This document shows, piece after piece, positions 23,532-34,900 of a DNA stretch of 64,000 nucleotides (within the stretch, counting starts at the first letter, position 1; each line of letters starts with the position of its first letter). Origin of the DNA: Toxoplasma gondii ME49 (Eukaryota; Apicomplexa; Conoidasida; Eucoccidiorida; Sarcocystidae); contig NC_031480.1 of the NCBI RefSeq assembly GCF_000006565.2, positions 4,713,529-4,777,528 of the forward strand, given 5' to 3'. Under the pieces are notes generated by a model, which was not told where the DNA came from, did no database searches, and worked only from the letters and a program-made list of their open reading frames with translations. The position numbers and the translations under genes are program-made.

Positions 23532-26500
23532 ATGAAGTTCTCTTCCCCAGCTTCGCTGCGGTGGACGCGCAGCTTCTCTCGCGCTCCTCGCGTTTCGACA
23601 GCTCGAGGCCTTCCTGGGTCGTCGCCTTCTGTCTTTTCTTCTCGCGGCCTCGCCTCTCCGGTTCGCTCTCGTCTTCCGCCAGAGCCTCAAGCCTCACTCC
23701 CTGCGCGGGCAACGCAGCCGCCAGCTCCCTCGGTCGTCTCGCGCTCTCTGAGTCGCTCGCTCTCTCTCCAGCACCGTCGCGCTTCTCCCTCGTCGCCGTC
23801 TCCGCGCTCTTCGGCCCTCGTCTCCTGTTTCTTTTCCTCCGTTTCTTCTGTGCGGGTGACCTCTGCGGCTGCGTGTGGCGGCTCCGACGTCGCGTCTTCT
23901 TCTCCCCACGGTTCCTCGGTGACTACGTCGTCTGCGATCGAGCAAGCGCCGCTGCGCGACCCGCTGGTGAATCCGAGTTTTACGGCGCAGAAGATCCCCA
24001 AGGACTACGTGAAGAAAACGCTGATTCCTCACCTGGAGAATCAGATCGCGGTCGTCGCGAAGGCGCTGAACGAGCTCGAGCTGGCGAATTTGGCAGCGGC
24101 GTACTCCAAGTTGCCGCCGGCGCTGCGCCACCCTGAGTTGTGCCGCGAACTGGCGGAGAAGGTGAAGTTCCGCATGAATGGATTCGGCGCCCAGGAAATC
24201 GTATTGGCTCTGCACCCGCTCTTCTCGCTGGTCGGCGACTCAGACAAAGAGCTGTGGAGACTGTTTGCGGAGCGCATCGAGAAGGAGTTCATTCTCCGAG
24301 AGCTGTCCGTCTTGAACCTGGTCTCTGTGCTGCGCGTCTTCGAGAAGCTGGAGGGCGCGTTCGGGGATGAGTTCGCCGCCTTCGTCGCCACTCTGCAGGA
24401 CTTGCTGAAAGCAGGAATCTCGCAGTTCGACGCCATCGAGCTCCACGACACCCTCGTCGCGCTCTCGATGAATCACCGGGAGACGAAGAGAGACCTGCAA
24501 CTTGTGCGCTTCGCCCTGGCCGAGATGGACAAGAAAGTCCACGCTCTCTCCCTCCTCAACCAACTGTCGCTGCTCCAGGCGCTGGTCCGACTGAAAATCG
24601 AGCACCGCGAGCTGACGGACCTCGTAGCCTCGCAGCTGCAAGACGGCAGAAAAATTCGCAACATGCCACCGAAGTTCGTCGCTCAAACTGTCTGGGTCTT
24701 CGCGAAGCTCGGAAGGCTCGCAGACGTCGCGTGCACTGTGGGACCGCTGGTAAGGGAAGGCGAGGAAGGAACGGACCGAGACGCGAGCGACTGGAAATGG
24801 ACAGAAACGAAAAGAGAAACGTCGAGTAGAGGAACGAGCCGAAGCGAAGCAACAGGTCTCTCTGCGGAGGTCCTTTCAGCAAACGAGAGTGGTTTTACAA
24901 TATTTTATTTCGTATCTGCTTTTTACATGTTTCACACTTTGTGAATAAATCACTTATCGAAGCATGAAGATTAATCCCAAATGTTTGCTTCCATGTCCAA
25001 GATACATTTTTCGGCTGATGTTGCCAATGGACGAGAGCCGCTTCCACGCGTTTGGAGAAGGAAGAGAGACGCAAAACAGCCGAAAGAGCGCGGGGGGTGG
25101 AGCCGGGAGGCGAGATGAGAGAGCGGAGGAAATGCGCTGCGTCAGGACGCTTCTGTGTGCCGACAGAGCGAGGAACTTGTGAACGAAGAGATGCAAGCAG
25201 GTAGCTGCAGAGTCGAAGAACACTGTTCGCACCAGTCCTGTATTTCTCCTTTCGCAGATGGAACACCACATCAAACGATTCTCCGTCGTCGATTTCGCAC
25301 GCCTCGCCCAGGCTCTGCCTGCCGTAAGTTCCTCTTCTCTCTTTTGTCTTTTCTCTCTTCTCTCTCTCCTCTTCTCTCTCTTCTCTCTCTCCTCTTCTCT
25401 CTCTCCTCTTCTCTCTCCTCTTCTCTCTCTTCTCTTCTCTCTCCTCTCCTCTCTCTTCTCTTCTCTCTCTCCTCTCTCTCTCCTCTCCTCTCTCTTCTCT
25501 CTCTCCTCTTCTCTCTCTCCTCTTCTCTCTCTCCTCTTCTCTCTCTTCTCTTCTCTCTCTTCGCTCTCCTTCTCTTTCTTCTTTCGTTTTTCTGTTTCGC
25601 GTTCGTCTCGACTTCCTCTCTCTTCTCTGTCTGCTGTCGAGTTTTCGTCTTCCACCTTCTCCTGCTTGTATCTTTCTTCTTCTCTCTGCTTCGCCTCCTC
25701 AGTCCGTTTCGACGTTTTCTGCTTGGTTGCCGGTGCGCTGCATTTCTCGGGGTGTCCTTCGTTTTTCGACTGTTTTCCCGGTGTTTTCTTTCCCCCGTCC
25801 TCGCGTCTGTCGTCGGCCTCCTCGAAGCGTCGTTCTCTCTCGCCGTCTCCTGTTTGCCAACTCTCTGTTTCCGGCCTCTGCCTGGGGGATCTGCGAGTCC
25901 CGCAGATCGCCTGCTCTTCGCAGCTGCAGAAACAATGACTGAAGCGCTTCAATTTTCGAAGTTGAGGAAGCCTCACTTCTGAAGGCGTTTCGTTTGTTTC
26001 AGAGATCTTGCGCCATTTTCCGGTAGAACAATCCACTTTCCTCTGTCCATCTTGCAGCCGCTGTGAAAGCATGCTTTCATGCTTTCACAGGATGCAGCTT
26101 TGCTCAGAATCACCTTGATCTTTGCGGTCGGTGTCCTCGCGGTGATGTGCGTGAGCGTAGCCGGAAAGACACTTGCAGCTTTTTCTACGATGTCTGCCTG
26201 CTAAAGATGAAGTTCACAACTGGTTCTTTCTCAGAGATGTTGATTTCTAAGACGACGAGGCTGACGACTCTCGCTTCGCTGTTTCTTCGTCTGAAGCCTG
26301 TCCTTCACTGTTCACCTTGCGCTTCTCATCCCCATGTTCACTGCGTCCACTGTTCTGCCCCTGTGCTTCCCTCTGTTCTCATCCGGTCCTTCATTTCTTG
26401 CATTTCCCTCTTGTTTTCAACGCGTCTTTTTCGACTTTTTTCTCTCGATTTCTCAGGGTTCCTCTGTGCCTCTCCGAGTGTGTCGAAGCCTCCAAGAGCG

Positions 26501-27150
26501 GCTTGCGTCCATGAGCGTGAAGGAGTTCTGTTTCTTCCTCTGCGCATGCGTTCGCCTGAATATTCTTCCTGACCAGCATGGCCGTATTCCGTACTTCTCG
26601 AATGCCGCCGACGAGGACGCCCAAGGTGAGACGCCCTTCGGTTTCTCAACTGTCTTCTCTCCTGCTCTCCATTCTCGTTTCTCTTCCCTTTTGCATCTCG
26701 ACCCCCCACTCTTCATTTCTTCCTCCTGTGTCTTGGGTTCTCTTTCTTCGTCTCGTTTTCGTTCTCACAGACGGCTTGTCTGCTTCCTTCTTTCTCTTCT
26801 TTCTCTCTTTTCTCTGCTTCTGTGCTCGCGTGTCTCGCCTTCCTTTTTTGCGCAGTCCCTCTGAGTCTCAGGATTCGCTGTTTTCCTTCTTCGCAGACCT
26901 CTTGGCCGGAAACTCTTCGGCCCTGATTGCGACGATCGACGCGGCCGGACTGCTGGAGTCTCTCTTGTCCTTTATGAACGCGAAAGAAAGTGAATTTCGC
27001 TGCGAGGACATCCGCAGAGTAGTCCTCGTTCTGCAAGGCTACGCCGCCGACTACGGCTACCTCCTGCAACAACTTCCAGAAGGATGGAAAGACATTGAAG
27101 AAAATCTTGATACCATGGCAGAGAGACAGGAAACGTCTGAAAAAGCCTGA
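23532..27150 (+). CDS. Probable mitochondrial helical-repeat protein (FASTK/heptatricopeptide-like)
   Basis: Exons 23532-24749, 25258-25323, 26457-26625 and 26897-27150 join in phase to 568 residues. The N-terminus (MKFSSPASLRWTRSFSRAPR) is rich in Arg and Ser with no acidic residues, as expected of a mitochondrial presequence; low-complexity Ser/Pro/Arg sequence continues to about residue 140. From there to the end the protein is predicted all-helical, with repeated units of roughly 35-40 residues of the type NELELANLAAAYSKLP, LNLVSVLRVFEKLEG, KFVAQTVWVFAKLG and FSVVDFARLAQALP. Such units are seen in FASTK, OPR, HPR and RAP proteins that bind organellar RNA or sit on divergent mitoribosomes. 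I see no C-terminal RAP domain. The join across the 66-nt exon 2 and exon 3 keeps a continuous helix pattern, which supports the model. RNA binding or a mitoribosomal role is inferred; the exact family is unknown. Confidence 0.78.
25326..25600 (+). repeat. Polypyrimidine repeat (TCTCTCTTC/TCTCTCCTC)n
   Basis: About 270 bases made almost only of T and C, in 8-10 base units with small variations, lying just after exon 2 of the helical-repeat gene within its second intron. It makes long spurious ORFs on both strands. Confidence 0.9.
26061..26090. repeat. Perfect 13-bp inverted repeat with 4-base loop
   Basis: CTGTGAAAGCATG is followed by CTTT and then by its exact reverse complement. The element lies in intron 2 of the helical-repeat gene and also carries GCATGC twice, the core of an ApiAP2-type motif. 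Confidence 0.9.
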
Positions 27151-28472
27151 TATGCTCGATTCCATAAAACTGAGTTTTTCGATATTTCTCTTTCTCCCCA
27201 GAAGCGAAGAGGACCATTCGTCCTCATTTCTTCTCGCCTTCTCGGCGGATAGACAATTACATCTCTGTCTCGAGTTCCTACTGAATAGAAGGTGCCCTGC
27301 TTTCTCGGTTTCTCTTTCTGTTTCTTCCTGCGAGGTTCCCCATCTGCTCAGCTTGCGGTGGGTATCTCTCCGGTCGGTCGAACGCATATTTGTGCCTGTC
27401 GTGTCTCTTGTCTCGCTTCTTCCTTCAAGTTTTCGTTCACCTCTTCGCTGATTTCCTGCTTCTCTTCCGTGCCTCTCGACTCAGTCTGAAGAAGCCTGTG
27501 AAGAGTCCCGAACTCTCCGGAGAGGCTTTTCTGCTCAGTTCTCTCTGCCGTTTGCTTCCTCCGCTAAACAAACAACGAAGTCGGGAAAGACAAGGAGTGA
27601 GACGCATCGAAGCCGCAGAACTCAACGAAGTCAGCGTACACAGAGACGTGGTTTTTGCGTGCGAAGACCCACATAAAAACAGGTATCTGCAGAAAAGCAA
27701 ATACATAAATAAATACGTAAATAAAAGTATAAAATAAGTAGATATACATGGTAGTAAGGAGTTGAGCGAATGCTTGGAGACGAGTTTCAGAGGCCGGTCT
27801 CGGCATGTTTCGAGACGTTTTGGCAACTGCAGACGCAAACTGTTTCGCAGTTGACATTGCTTTCCTCCTACGGGGCCCCCACCGAGACAAAACGAGAGAC
27901 ACAAGGCTTTGCGCTACCTGATGCCGCGGAAGCAGGTCTTTCTTCGTGAACGAACCATCCTTTTCCGCGCGAAAAGAGAGCGCGAGACAGGAGAGGGAAC
28001 ACAGCGGAAGAAGTCGCTCTTCTTCAGAGACCGAAGGGAACTTGCAGATGAACATGAAGTCGAAAAGAGCAGAAAGGCGCTAGAGTCAAAGGCCGCAGGC
28101 AGCGCGAGAACGAGACGGTATCACAGGTCGGAGGAAGAGTTGGAGAGAAGGAAGCGACAGACGCACTCGACAGTTTTTTTTGGAGATAGGAAGGGCATAC
28201 GAACGAAAAAGGTTGGAACAAGTTAAATTGGAAATATTTCGGGGACATTTTTATTAAATTTTCATGAAATTATGATTTTAAAAATAGAAACCTTGTAAAG
28301 AGTTTCCAGTTGTACATCAGAATTGTATTTTAAAAATTATATGAAAAACCGTCTGTTTTTTAGCAGCTCTTTGAGAGTATGAAAAAAAGTAACTTTTTTA
28401 AGCTGAGAGGCAGACACACAGTGATAGATTTATCGAGAGGAACACCGTGTGTCGAGGAACAATTTAGAAAAC
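27151..28472. other. Convergent spacer with AT-rich block
   Basis: It lies between the stop of the helical-repeat gene and the stop of the OB-fold gene on the other strand, and so holds both 3' UTRs. Positions about 27670-27760 are an A/T-rich tract with repeated AAATA. Positions about 28228-28400 are a second, more extreme AT-rich block, adjacent to the OB-fold stop codon. No gene seen. Confidence 0.5.
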
Positions 28473-30534
28473 TCAGATGACAGCAGCATTCAGGGACAGC
28501 AGCGGAACATCTGAAAGACAGGGTCCTTCCGAAGGAATGATATTTATTTCTTTCTCAGCAGGGAGAATCGCGCCTCCCACACGAGGTAGAATCCGCAAAG
28601 ACATCTCGCCAGCAACCTGTGCCGTCGTTGCCCGAAGAAGAAGAACAACAGATCCCGGCTGAGAAAAAAGAACAAGCGGTCGCTGAACGAATTGCATTCT
28701 TGTAGAGAGAACGCCGGAAATCCAGTTCTCTGACTTCGAGAGAAGGCCGAGGAGAAGAAGAGACAGAAGAAAAGCGAGCCAAGCCATGGCCGAGAAAGAG
28801 AAGGAAGGGAGAGAGAGATGCAGGAGAGGTGCAGATGGAGAGTTCAAGAGAGAAACAGCGATGCGGAAGCAAAAGGAGAAAGGACGGACTGACAGAAAAG
28901 GGGGAGGAATGGTGCAATGGAAAGCGCGGTGGTGACCGAGACGTACATCAACATGAAGAGGAAGAGAGCGAGAGCACGGCAAGAAGTTCTTTTCTTTCTT
29001 CGTTCTTTGCTCGACTTTTAGAGGTTCTCTAAACGTGCCTGTATCCACCAAATCGCATGTATCTCTCTGTGGTCCTTCTTCCCTTGCTCTTTATCAACGA
29101 GGAAACGCCCTTTTCTTCGTGTAGCCTCTCTTCGGCACTCGTTTCTTTCACTTTCCTGCCTCTCTGAAGAAATGGTTTCTGCTGTTTCTCTTCCTAAAGA
29201 GAAATGCGCTTCTCCTACTTCTGCGCGTTTTTTCTCCTTCTACGAATCTCCTCAGCTTCTCTCCCTTCCCTGTCTCCTCTCTTCGGCCTCGTCAAGAGTT
29301 CCTCTCCGGCCTGCAGCACCTTGATCGCTTTCCTTGTTCTGTCTCTCCAGTTCATTCTCACCTTTCTGTACCCCCTTCTGAGAGAAGTCGTCTAAATGCT
29401 GTTCATCAGCGACTGTCACTCCCGATATGAGAGCACTGACGGTCCTGGCCGCTGCTGGCATGTTCTGTGAAGAGCAGAGTTCTGCCCTTTTCTTCTCCCG
29501 CCTCCTCTCGCGACTTCGTTCTCGCGCTGCACTCTCTCCTCTTCCCTACTTCTCCCTTCTCCTTTGCCCGACCTCTCGAAGCTTTCTTTTGGCACTTCGA
29601 GTTCTTTTCTTACTCTGCATGCGGTGCGTTGCTCCTCTTCGTGAAGCTCGAGTTTGATAGTGCCAGTCTCGTCGCCAGCGAGAACTTCCGAAAAAGTTGT
29701 GACTTCGCCTGAGAGGACACAAACAGCGAAACACCGCTTGACTGTGTGCGTCTTCACCTTCGCACCGAGGAGAGAGAAGCCCCCCACAGAGGAAATCAAG
29801 CAGCGAAAGAAACTGCGGAAGAGGGAGAGAGAAGTAGGAGAAACAAATGCGCAGTGAGAGACACACAGAGAGAAGGGAGAGAAGAGAGGACGCAGGAAAG
29901 AGAGAAGAAAAGAGAGACGAAACGAGAGAGATGACTGGGAGAGACAGACAGAGAAAGGTGAGGAAAGCAAAGGAGCAAAGCATCAAAGGTGAGAGGAAAG
30001 AACGACGGTGGATCCGCGAGCTGCAAAGACCTCCGTGTGTCTCGAGGCTGCTCGTCGCGTTGGCGTCTTCTGAAAGAAAGAATCCCCAAAGAGCGCACCG
30101 GAGAATAACGTTCTGGAACTGAGGAGGATGGTGTGCAAGATTCTAACAACGCAGTTGACGCCTCTGTCTCCAGGCCTCAGGTCTGCAATTTTCACGAAGG
30201 AAGAAAGAGCCTCCTCCCCAGCCGCAGACGCAGCATTTTCTCTCGGCTGGAAGTTCTTTGGCCACAAGGAGAGAGGACCAGACGCCGCAGAAGGAAACGC
30301 TGGCTGAACAAACGACGAGGCGACAGAAGACAACGCAGGAGGAGGGGGACAAGAGAGAGAAGAAGAGAGAGAAGAAGAGAGAGAGGAAGAGAGAGAAGAA
30401 GAGAGAGAGGAAGACAGAGAAGAGAAAGACGAGGAGGAAGAAGAAAAGGACGGGGAGGAAGAAGAAAAGGACGAGGAAGAAGAAGAAAAGGACGAGGAGG
30501 AAGAAGAAAAGGACGAGGAAGAAGCCGGGGCCAT
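28473..30534 (-). CDS. OB-fold nucleic-acid-binding protein (SOSS-B / plant single-OB type) with Ser-rich N-terminus
   Basis: Exons in transcript order are 30534-30099, 29708-29614 and 28658-28473, giving 238 residues. Residues 2 to about 60 are a Ser-rich repeat (SSSSSF units, then SSSL units). From about residue 110 a single OB fold begins with FVKIADLRPGDRGVNCVVRI, continues across the first junction to EVLAGDETGTIKLEL, and across the second to PGSVVLLLRA and MSLRILPRVG. This matches the order VDQLRPG, GDETG, PGATVILRNA and the final strand in plant single-OB proteins and hSSB1/SOSS-B. Single-stranded DNA or RNA binding is inferred from the family. The first donor (G/GTGCGC) is weak but is the only one that keeps phase. 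ATG 30534 has a good GCCATGG context; an in-frame ATG-less extension upstream exists. The short C-terminus after the OB fold has no known motif. Confidence 0.82.
30340..30530 (-). repeat. Coding minisatellite encoding the Ser-rich N-terminus of the OB-fold protein
   Basis: On the + strand, 18-base units of the type GAGGAAGAAGAAAAGGAC lie beside 12-base GAGAGAAGAAGA-like units. Read on the minus strand they give SSSSSF and SSSL repeats within exon 1. Unit length is a multiple of three, so copy-number change keeps the frame. Confidence 0.9.
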
Positions 30535-31921
30535 GGCGCTGTTTTTTCTGCTAGCCGGTTGGCGAGCAACAAGTGAGTAGAAGGGTGTCTTCTCTGCAGT
30601 GAGCTTTTGTTTTCTTCGATCGTTCCGAACCAGGTTTTTTCGAAACAAGAAAAAGATCTTCTGTTCATGTTTTTTCGATGTTTCCTCAGCTGTCTGTCGA
30701 ATCTCCCCCTATATATACGCCTCCAGCGCAATCGAAACGCGTCGATGTTTCAGAAACCGACGCAGTCGACGTTCGTTTCCTTCTCATGAGGTTTCCACGC
30801 GTTTCCGCAGCCTGCAAGAACGGGAGCAGGTCTGCTTCGGCTGGACGCCCAACGGCCGGAAGATGCGCAGCTCCCCCCCGTGGATGGCGAACCGCATGAA
30901 AAATCTCTCACGCGTGTCTCCTCTCCGCGCCAGGCTCCACTTTCGCTTTTTTCGACCTTGCCTCGCTGAGTTGTTCTTCGCTTTTCCTGTTTCTTCTTCT
31001 TGAACGAAAAAGAGGGTGTGTGTCTTCACCTCCCGTCTTTCGAGGCTTATCCCCTCCTTGCCTGCAGAAGTCCTTTTTCGCCTGCAGGCTCCTTTTTTTG
31101 AGTCCTGGCGCGCGTCTCGTGTCTCTCTCTCACTGACACAGCTAGATCGTCGCGAAGACCTTCTGCCTCTTCCTCTCGTCCGTTCTGCGAGCAGATTTCT
31201 CTCCTTTCTCGCGCTCAGCTACTTTTTAGAGGTTCTTTCGTCTCTCTCCTGTGACCTCTCACTTTCCAAGTTCTCGGCCTCTCGACAGCTATCCAGACGA
31301 GCGAGCAGCGCGTCGGCATGTCTCGGTGAAGGGCGCTTGGGAGACGTTTGACTCTCGGCGTCGGCTTTTTCAAGCTCGGAAAAAAGAACGCAAGAGGAAA
31401 AAGTCTTCCGAACACTTGCGAGAAGACCAGAAGCTGTTCCTAAAAAACAGTTATTTCTGCGTCGTCGGAGAAGAGTGAGAGCAGTGAGAGAAGAGAGAGA
31501 AGAGAGATAAGAGGAGAGAGCGAGAAGAAGGAATTTTTCAGGGATTTCCAGTTTTTCAAAGACCGCGCCGTTCCGGTTTGTGGGGTCGACATCCTGGAGG
31601 TCTTTCTTCCGGTGTTGAGGCAGGAAGGAAGGAAAGTGAGTTTTGTTTCTTGTCTTCGACCTTCTTATTTGAAGAACGACGAGGACTAACTGCTTCTTCT
31701 ATCTCGTCGGATTCTTTGGTGATCCCTCCTTTTTCAAAAGGATTTTCTTCACCAGAGTCGACGCTCCTGCGACAAGACGCCGCCCCAGTCTGCATCTCGC
31801 TCTTTCCTCTCCACCTTTTCTTTGTCACATCTTCTTTCATCTCACCGTCTCCGTCTCTCTTTCCTCCTTTTTCCGCCGTACGATTGGAAACTTTCAAACA
31901 GAGAAGCAGCCGGGGAAAGCG
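30535..31921. promoter_or_regulatory. Divergent spacer holding OB-fold and carrier promoters
   Basis: The two genes start 1.39 kb apart in opposite directions, so this region must carry both promoters and 5' UTRs. Small ORFs occur (for example around 30800-31000 and 31251-31478) but none continues into a neighbouring exon with a convincing splice site. Non-coding 5' exons of either gene cannot be excluded. Confidence 0.45.
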
Positions 31922-34900
31922 ATGACGCCGGGTGTAGCTACAAGGGACGCCAGCGCCGGAGGAGCGTTTCGCGACCTCTCCAAGGGTGAGTTTCATTGAA
32001 AAAACGATTTCGTCTCTCTCCATATTTGTCTCTTCCGACTTTGCCCTGATACTCCTGGGCGGCCTCACGCCTCTCTGCTTGTTCTGCCTTGCTGTTTCTC
32101 CTCTTTTTTCGTCTCTTTCTCCTTTTTGTCTTTCTCTCTCTGTATGCGTTCGTGTCTCATTCTTCCCTCTCCTTTCTCCGCCCCCTTCTTTCTCGTCTCT
32201 TTCTGTCGAGATCTCTGCTTCGTGTCTAGTTTCTCCTTCTTTATTGTCGCTCTTCGCTTGCTGGTTGCCTCGCGTCTCTTTCGTTCTTGTCTCACTCTCT
32301 TCTGGATTCTCTCTCGTTTTCGAGGGTCCGATCATCTTTCGGTGTGCATTCCCCGAGATAGTCTGTCGTTTCACTTGAATTCTTGTTCTCTCTTTCTGCC
32401 TTTCTTTCTGAACGCCCCTTCGCGCTCGCTCTCTTCACTCGAGTTTCTTCGTCGTCGTTCGTTTTATTTTTATTTTCAAATCTTTCTCCGTTTGCCGCAG
32501 GTGCAGTCCTTCAGTGCGTGGAAGCTGCTACGCTTGGCATGCCTTTTGAGGTTTGGAAAACGCGCATGGGCAGGTAGGTAGGGCCGATATGTTTTCTCGT
32601 TTTCTCTCCGTTTCCTGCTCCTCCGTTTCTGCTCTCTTTTGTCTCGGCGTTCCCCAGAGTTCCGCCTCTTCGCATGTCTTTTTCTTCTCTAGATTAACGA
32701 CTGAGGCCAGCGCCGGGGAACTCGCGTTTTCTGCGTTTTCAGGTATCGGAGTGAGTCGACCGTCGAGGCTTTCCAGCAAATTTACAGAGAAGGCGGTGTG
32801 CGAGCGTACTGGCGAGGCTTGGCGCCGAAGCTCGTGGAGTCCGCCTCGAAGGGGGCTGTGCTGCTCTACTCGAAAGTGAGGGGATCGCCGCGAAGAAAGG
32901 AAGAAGGACGCATGAAGGAGAACAAGCAGAGGGTGGAGACAGCAGAGAGGAAAGACGAACTGACGAGAGAAGCGTAGAAGAGGGAAGAGAGAGGCCAGAC
33001 AGAAGAAGCAAGACAAAGGGGGAAGGGAGGAGGAGAGGAAGACAGACAGAGGCGAAGCGATGAAGAGGAGAGAGATGACACGAGAAGAGCGAGAACGAGA
33101 GAAAAGAGGAGAGAAGAAACGAAGGAAGTCGAGAGACAGAAGTCGAGTAAGGAGACAGCGGAGAGAGGAGAATGGTCATGCATGATTGCTGTTTTCAGGA
33201 GTGTATTTTGACGTGGACGAGACGTCTGGGAGCGTCCGACACTCTCAGTGGATTCGCTGCAGGCGCTGGCGGAGGCATTTGTCAGACCGTCGTAATGGGG
33301 CCTTGTACCTACATCGTCACTGCTCTCGTCACGCAAGACAAATCGCGAGGCTTGAGCGTCTCGGACAAAGTTCGAGAAGTTCTGAAAACGAGCGGACTGA
33401 AGGTGACCACAAACGCGTCTTTCTTCTCTCCACACAAATTCACACTCCGCCTTCTGTTTTCACACTCACCCATATATACATATATATATATATATATATA
33501 AATATACATAGATATATATATATATATATGCATGTATGTAGGTACACACTTTCATGTGTATCTGTGTCTGCATGGATATCCATGTATTGGCATGAACCTC
33601 CGCGCGTTAAAACAGGTGCAGGTACTCACAGTTACGTAGGAGGACCAATGTACTTGCAGACAAGTCGGCGCAAAGCCATAAGCAGGCCGGTTGTTCGGCG
33701 TCCTTGCTCACTGGTTTCGATTGCGAAACGACCGATAGATTGCACATGCACTCTCAGCGGCGACCACCTGCGGTCCCGTGAAGAGGCTCGGCTTCTGCGT
33801 TTCAATTTGCGAACGTGGAGATGTTGTCTCTGCAAGCTCGCGGTAGCTTTTTGCGGCGCATCCTGTGTGTAGGGATTCTACTCCGGCGGAACTGCGGTCG
33901 CGTTCCGCCAAGCCACGAACTGGGCGTCTCGGCAAGGCTTCACCGAGTGGATTCGAACGAAAATGAAGAGAGGAGACGAAGAAGCGAAACTCTCTAAATC
34001 ACAAGAAGTAGTCGCGGGCATTGTCGTGAGTGCAGATGGACCAGCAGAGAAAGCGAAAGAAATGGAGCAGGCGAGGATGAGTCTGGCTCTCGTCGCCAAC
34101 AGAGGAGACAAGGCGCGGACAGATCTGAACGAGATTATGCATATGCGCATTCGCGTCTTTAAGTGGATTTGAATCTTCTATGTTATGTTATGTTATTCAA
34201 ATACGTTTCATCGTTATTGATATTTCATTGGCATGTCGATAACATAAAGACTAAGAAACCACCGGGATGGGATGGAATTACTTTAAACACCGCATAGTTT
34301 GCTAGAAAATACCATTCAGGTACTAAATGCGTGTCTACTTGTATGTGCATGTCTTCATGCGTATCTCCACCTGTGGCTGGCTGTACAAATATATATATAT
34401 ATATAAATATATGCGGGTGTAAATCGTAGATTACATATCTGTGTGGAGTGGCGCCTAAAACATAGTTCGAGGCCGCCTGGAGTCGTTTCTTCTCCAGAGG
34501 AGACGATGATGGGCAGACACTAGTGAGTTGTTTTTCTCTCCCCTCCTGTTCATGCACAGATGGTGTCGTCTGTTTCTCTTTTTCGGCTGCATCTCTCGCG
34601 CTCATCCGATCGATGTCTGTGCTGATTCTTTTGTTGTGCTTTGTGTTTCTTCTCCTCCATGCGCCTGTCAATCTCCGTTCCTTTCCTCCTGGGGTGTTGT
34701 GTCTGCAGTCTGTGTACCTTCTCTTGTCCTTTCGTTGCGCCGCTTCAGTGTCGCTCTTCTTCTGTCTTTCCTCTCCACTCCCTTGCTCGCTAATGTCTCC
34801 GTTTGCCCTCTGCGTCTGCTCCATCTCTGCTTTCGTCGGCTGCCTCTCCGGTGTATGTCCAGGGCGGCACACTGGCGACGTGGAATCAGCCGTTCGAGGT

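Noticed and set aside
25258..25982. Long + strand ORFs of Ser/Leu repeats and a 372-codon minus strand ORF of Glu/Arg repeats
   Set aside because: Produced by the polypyrimidine repeat in an intron; only the first 66 bases (25258-25323) are exon.
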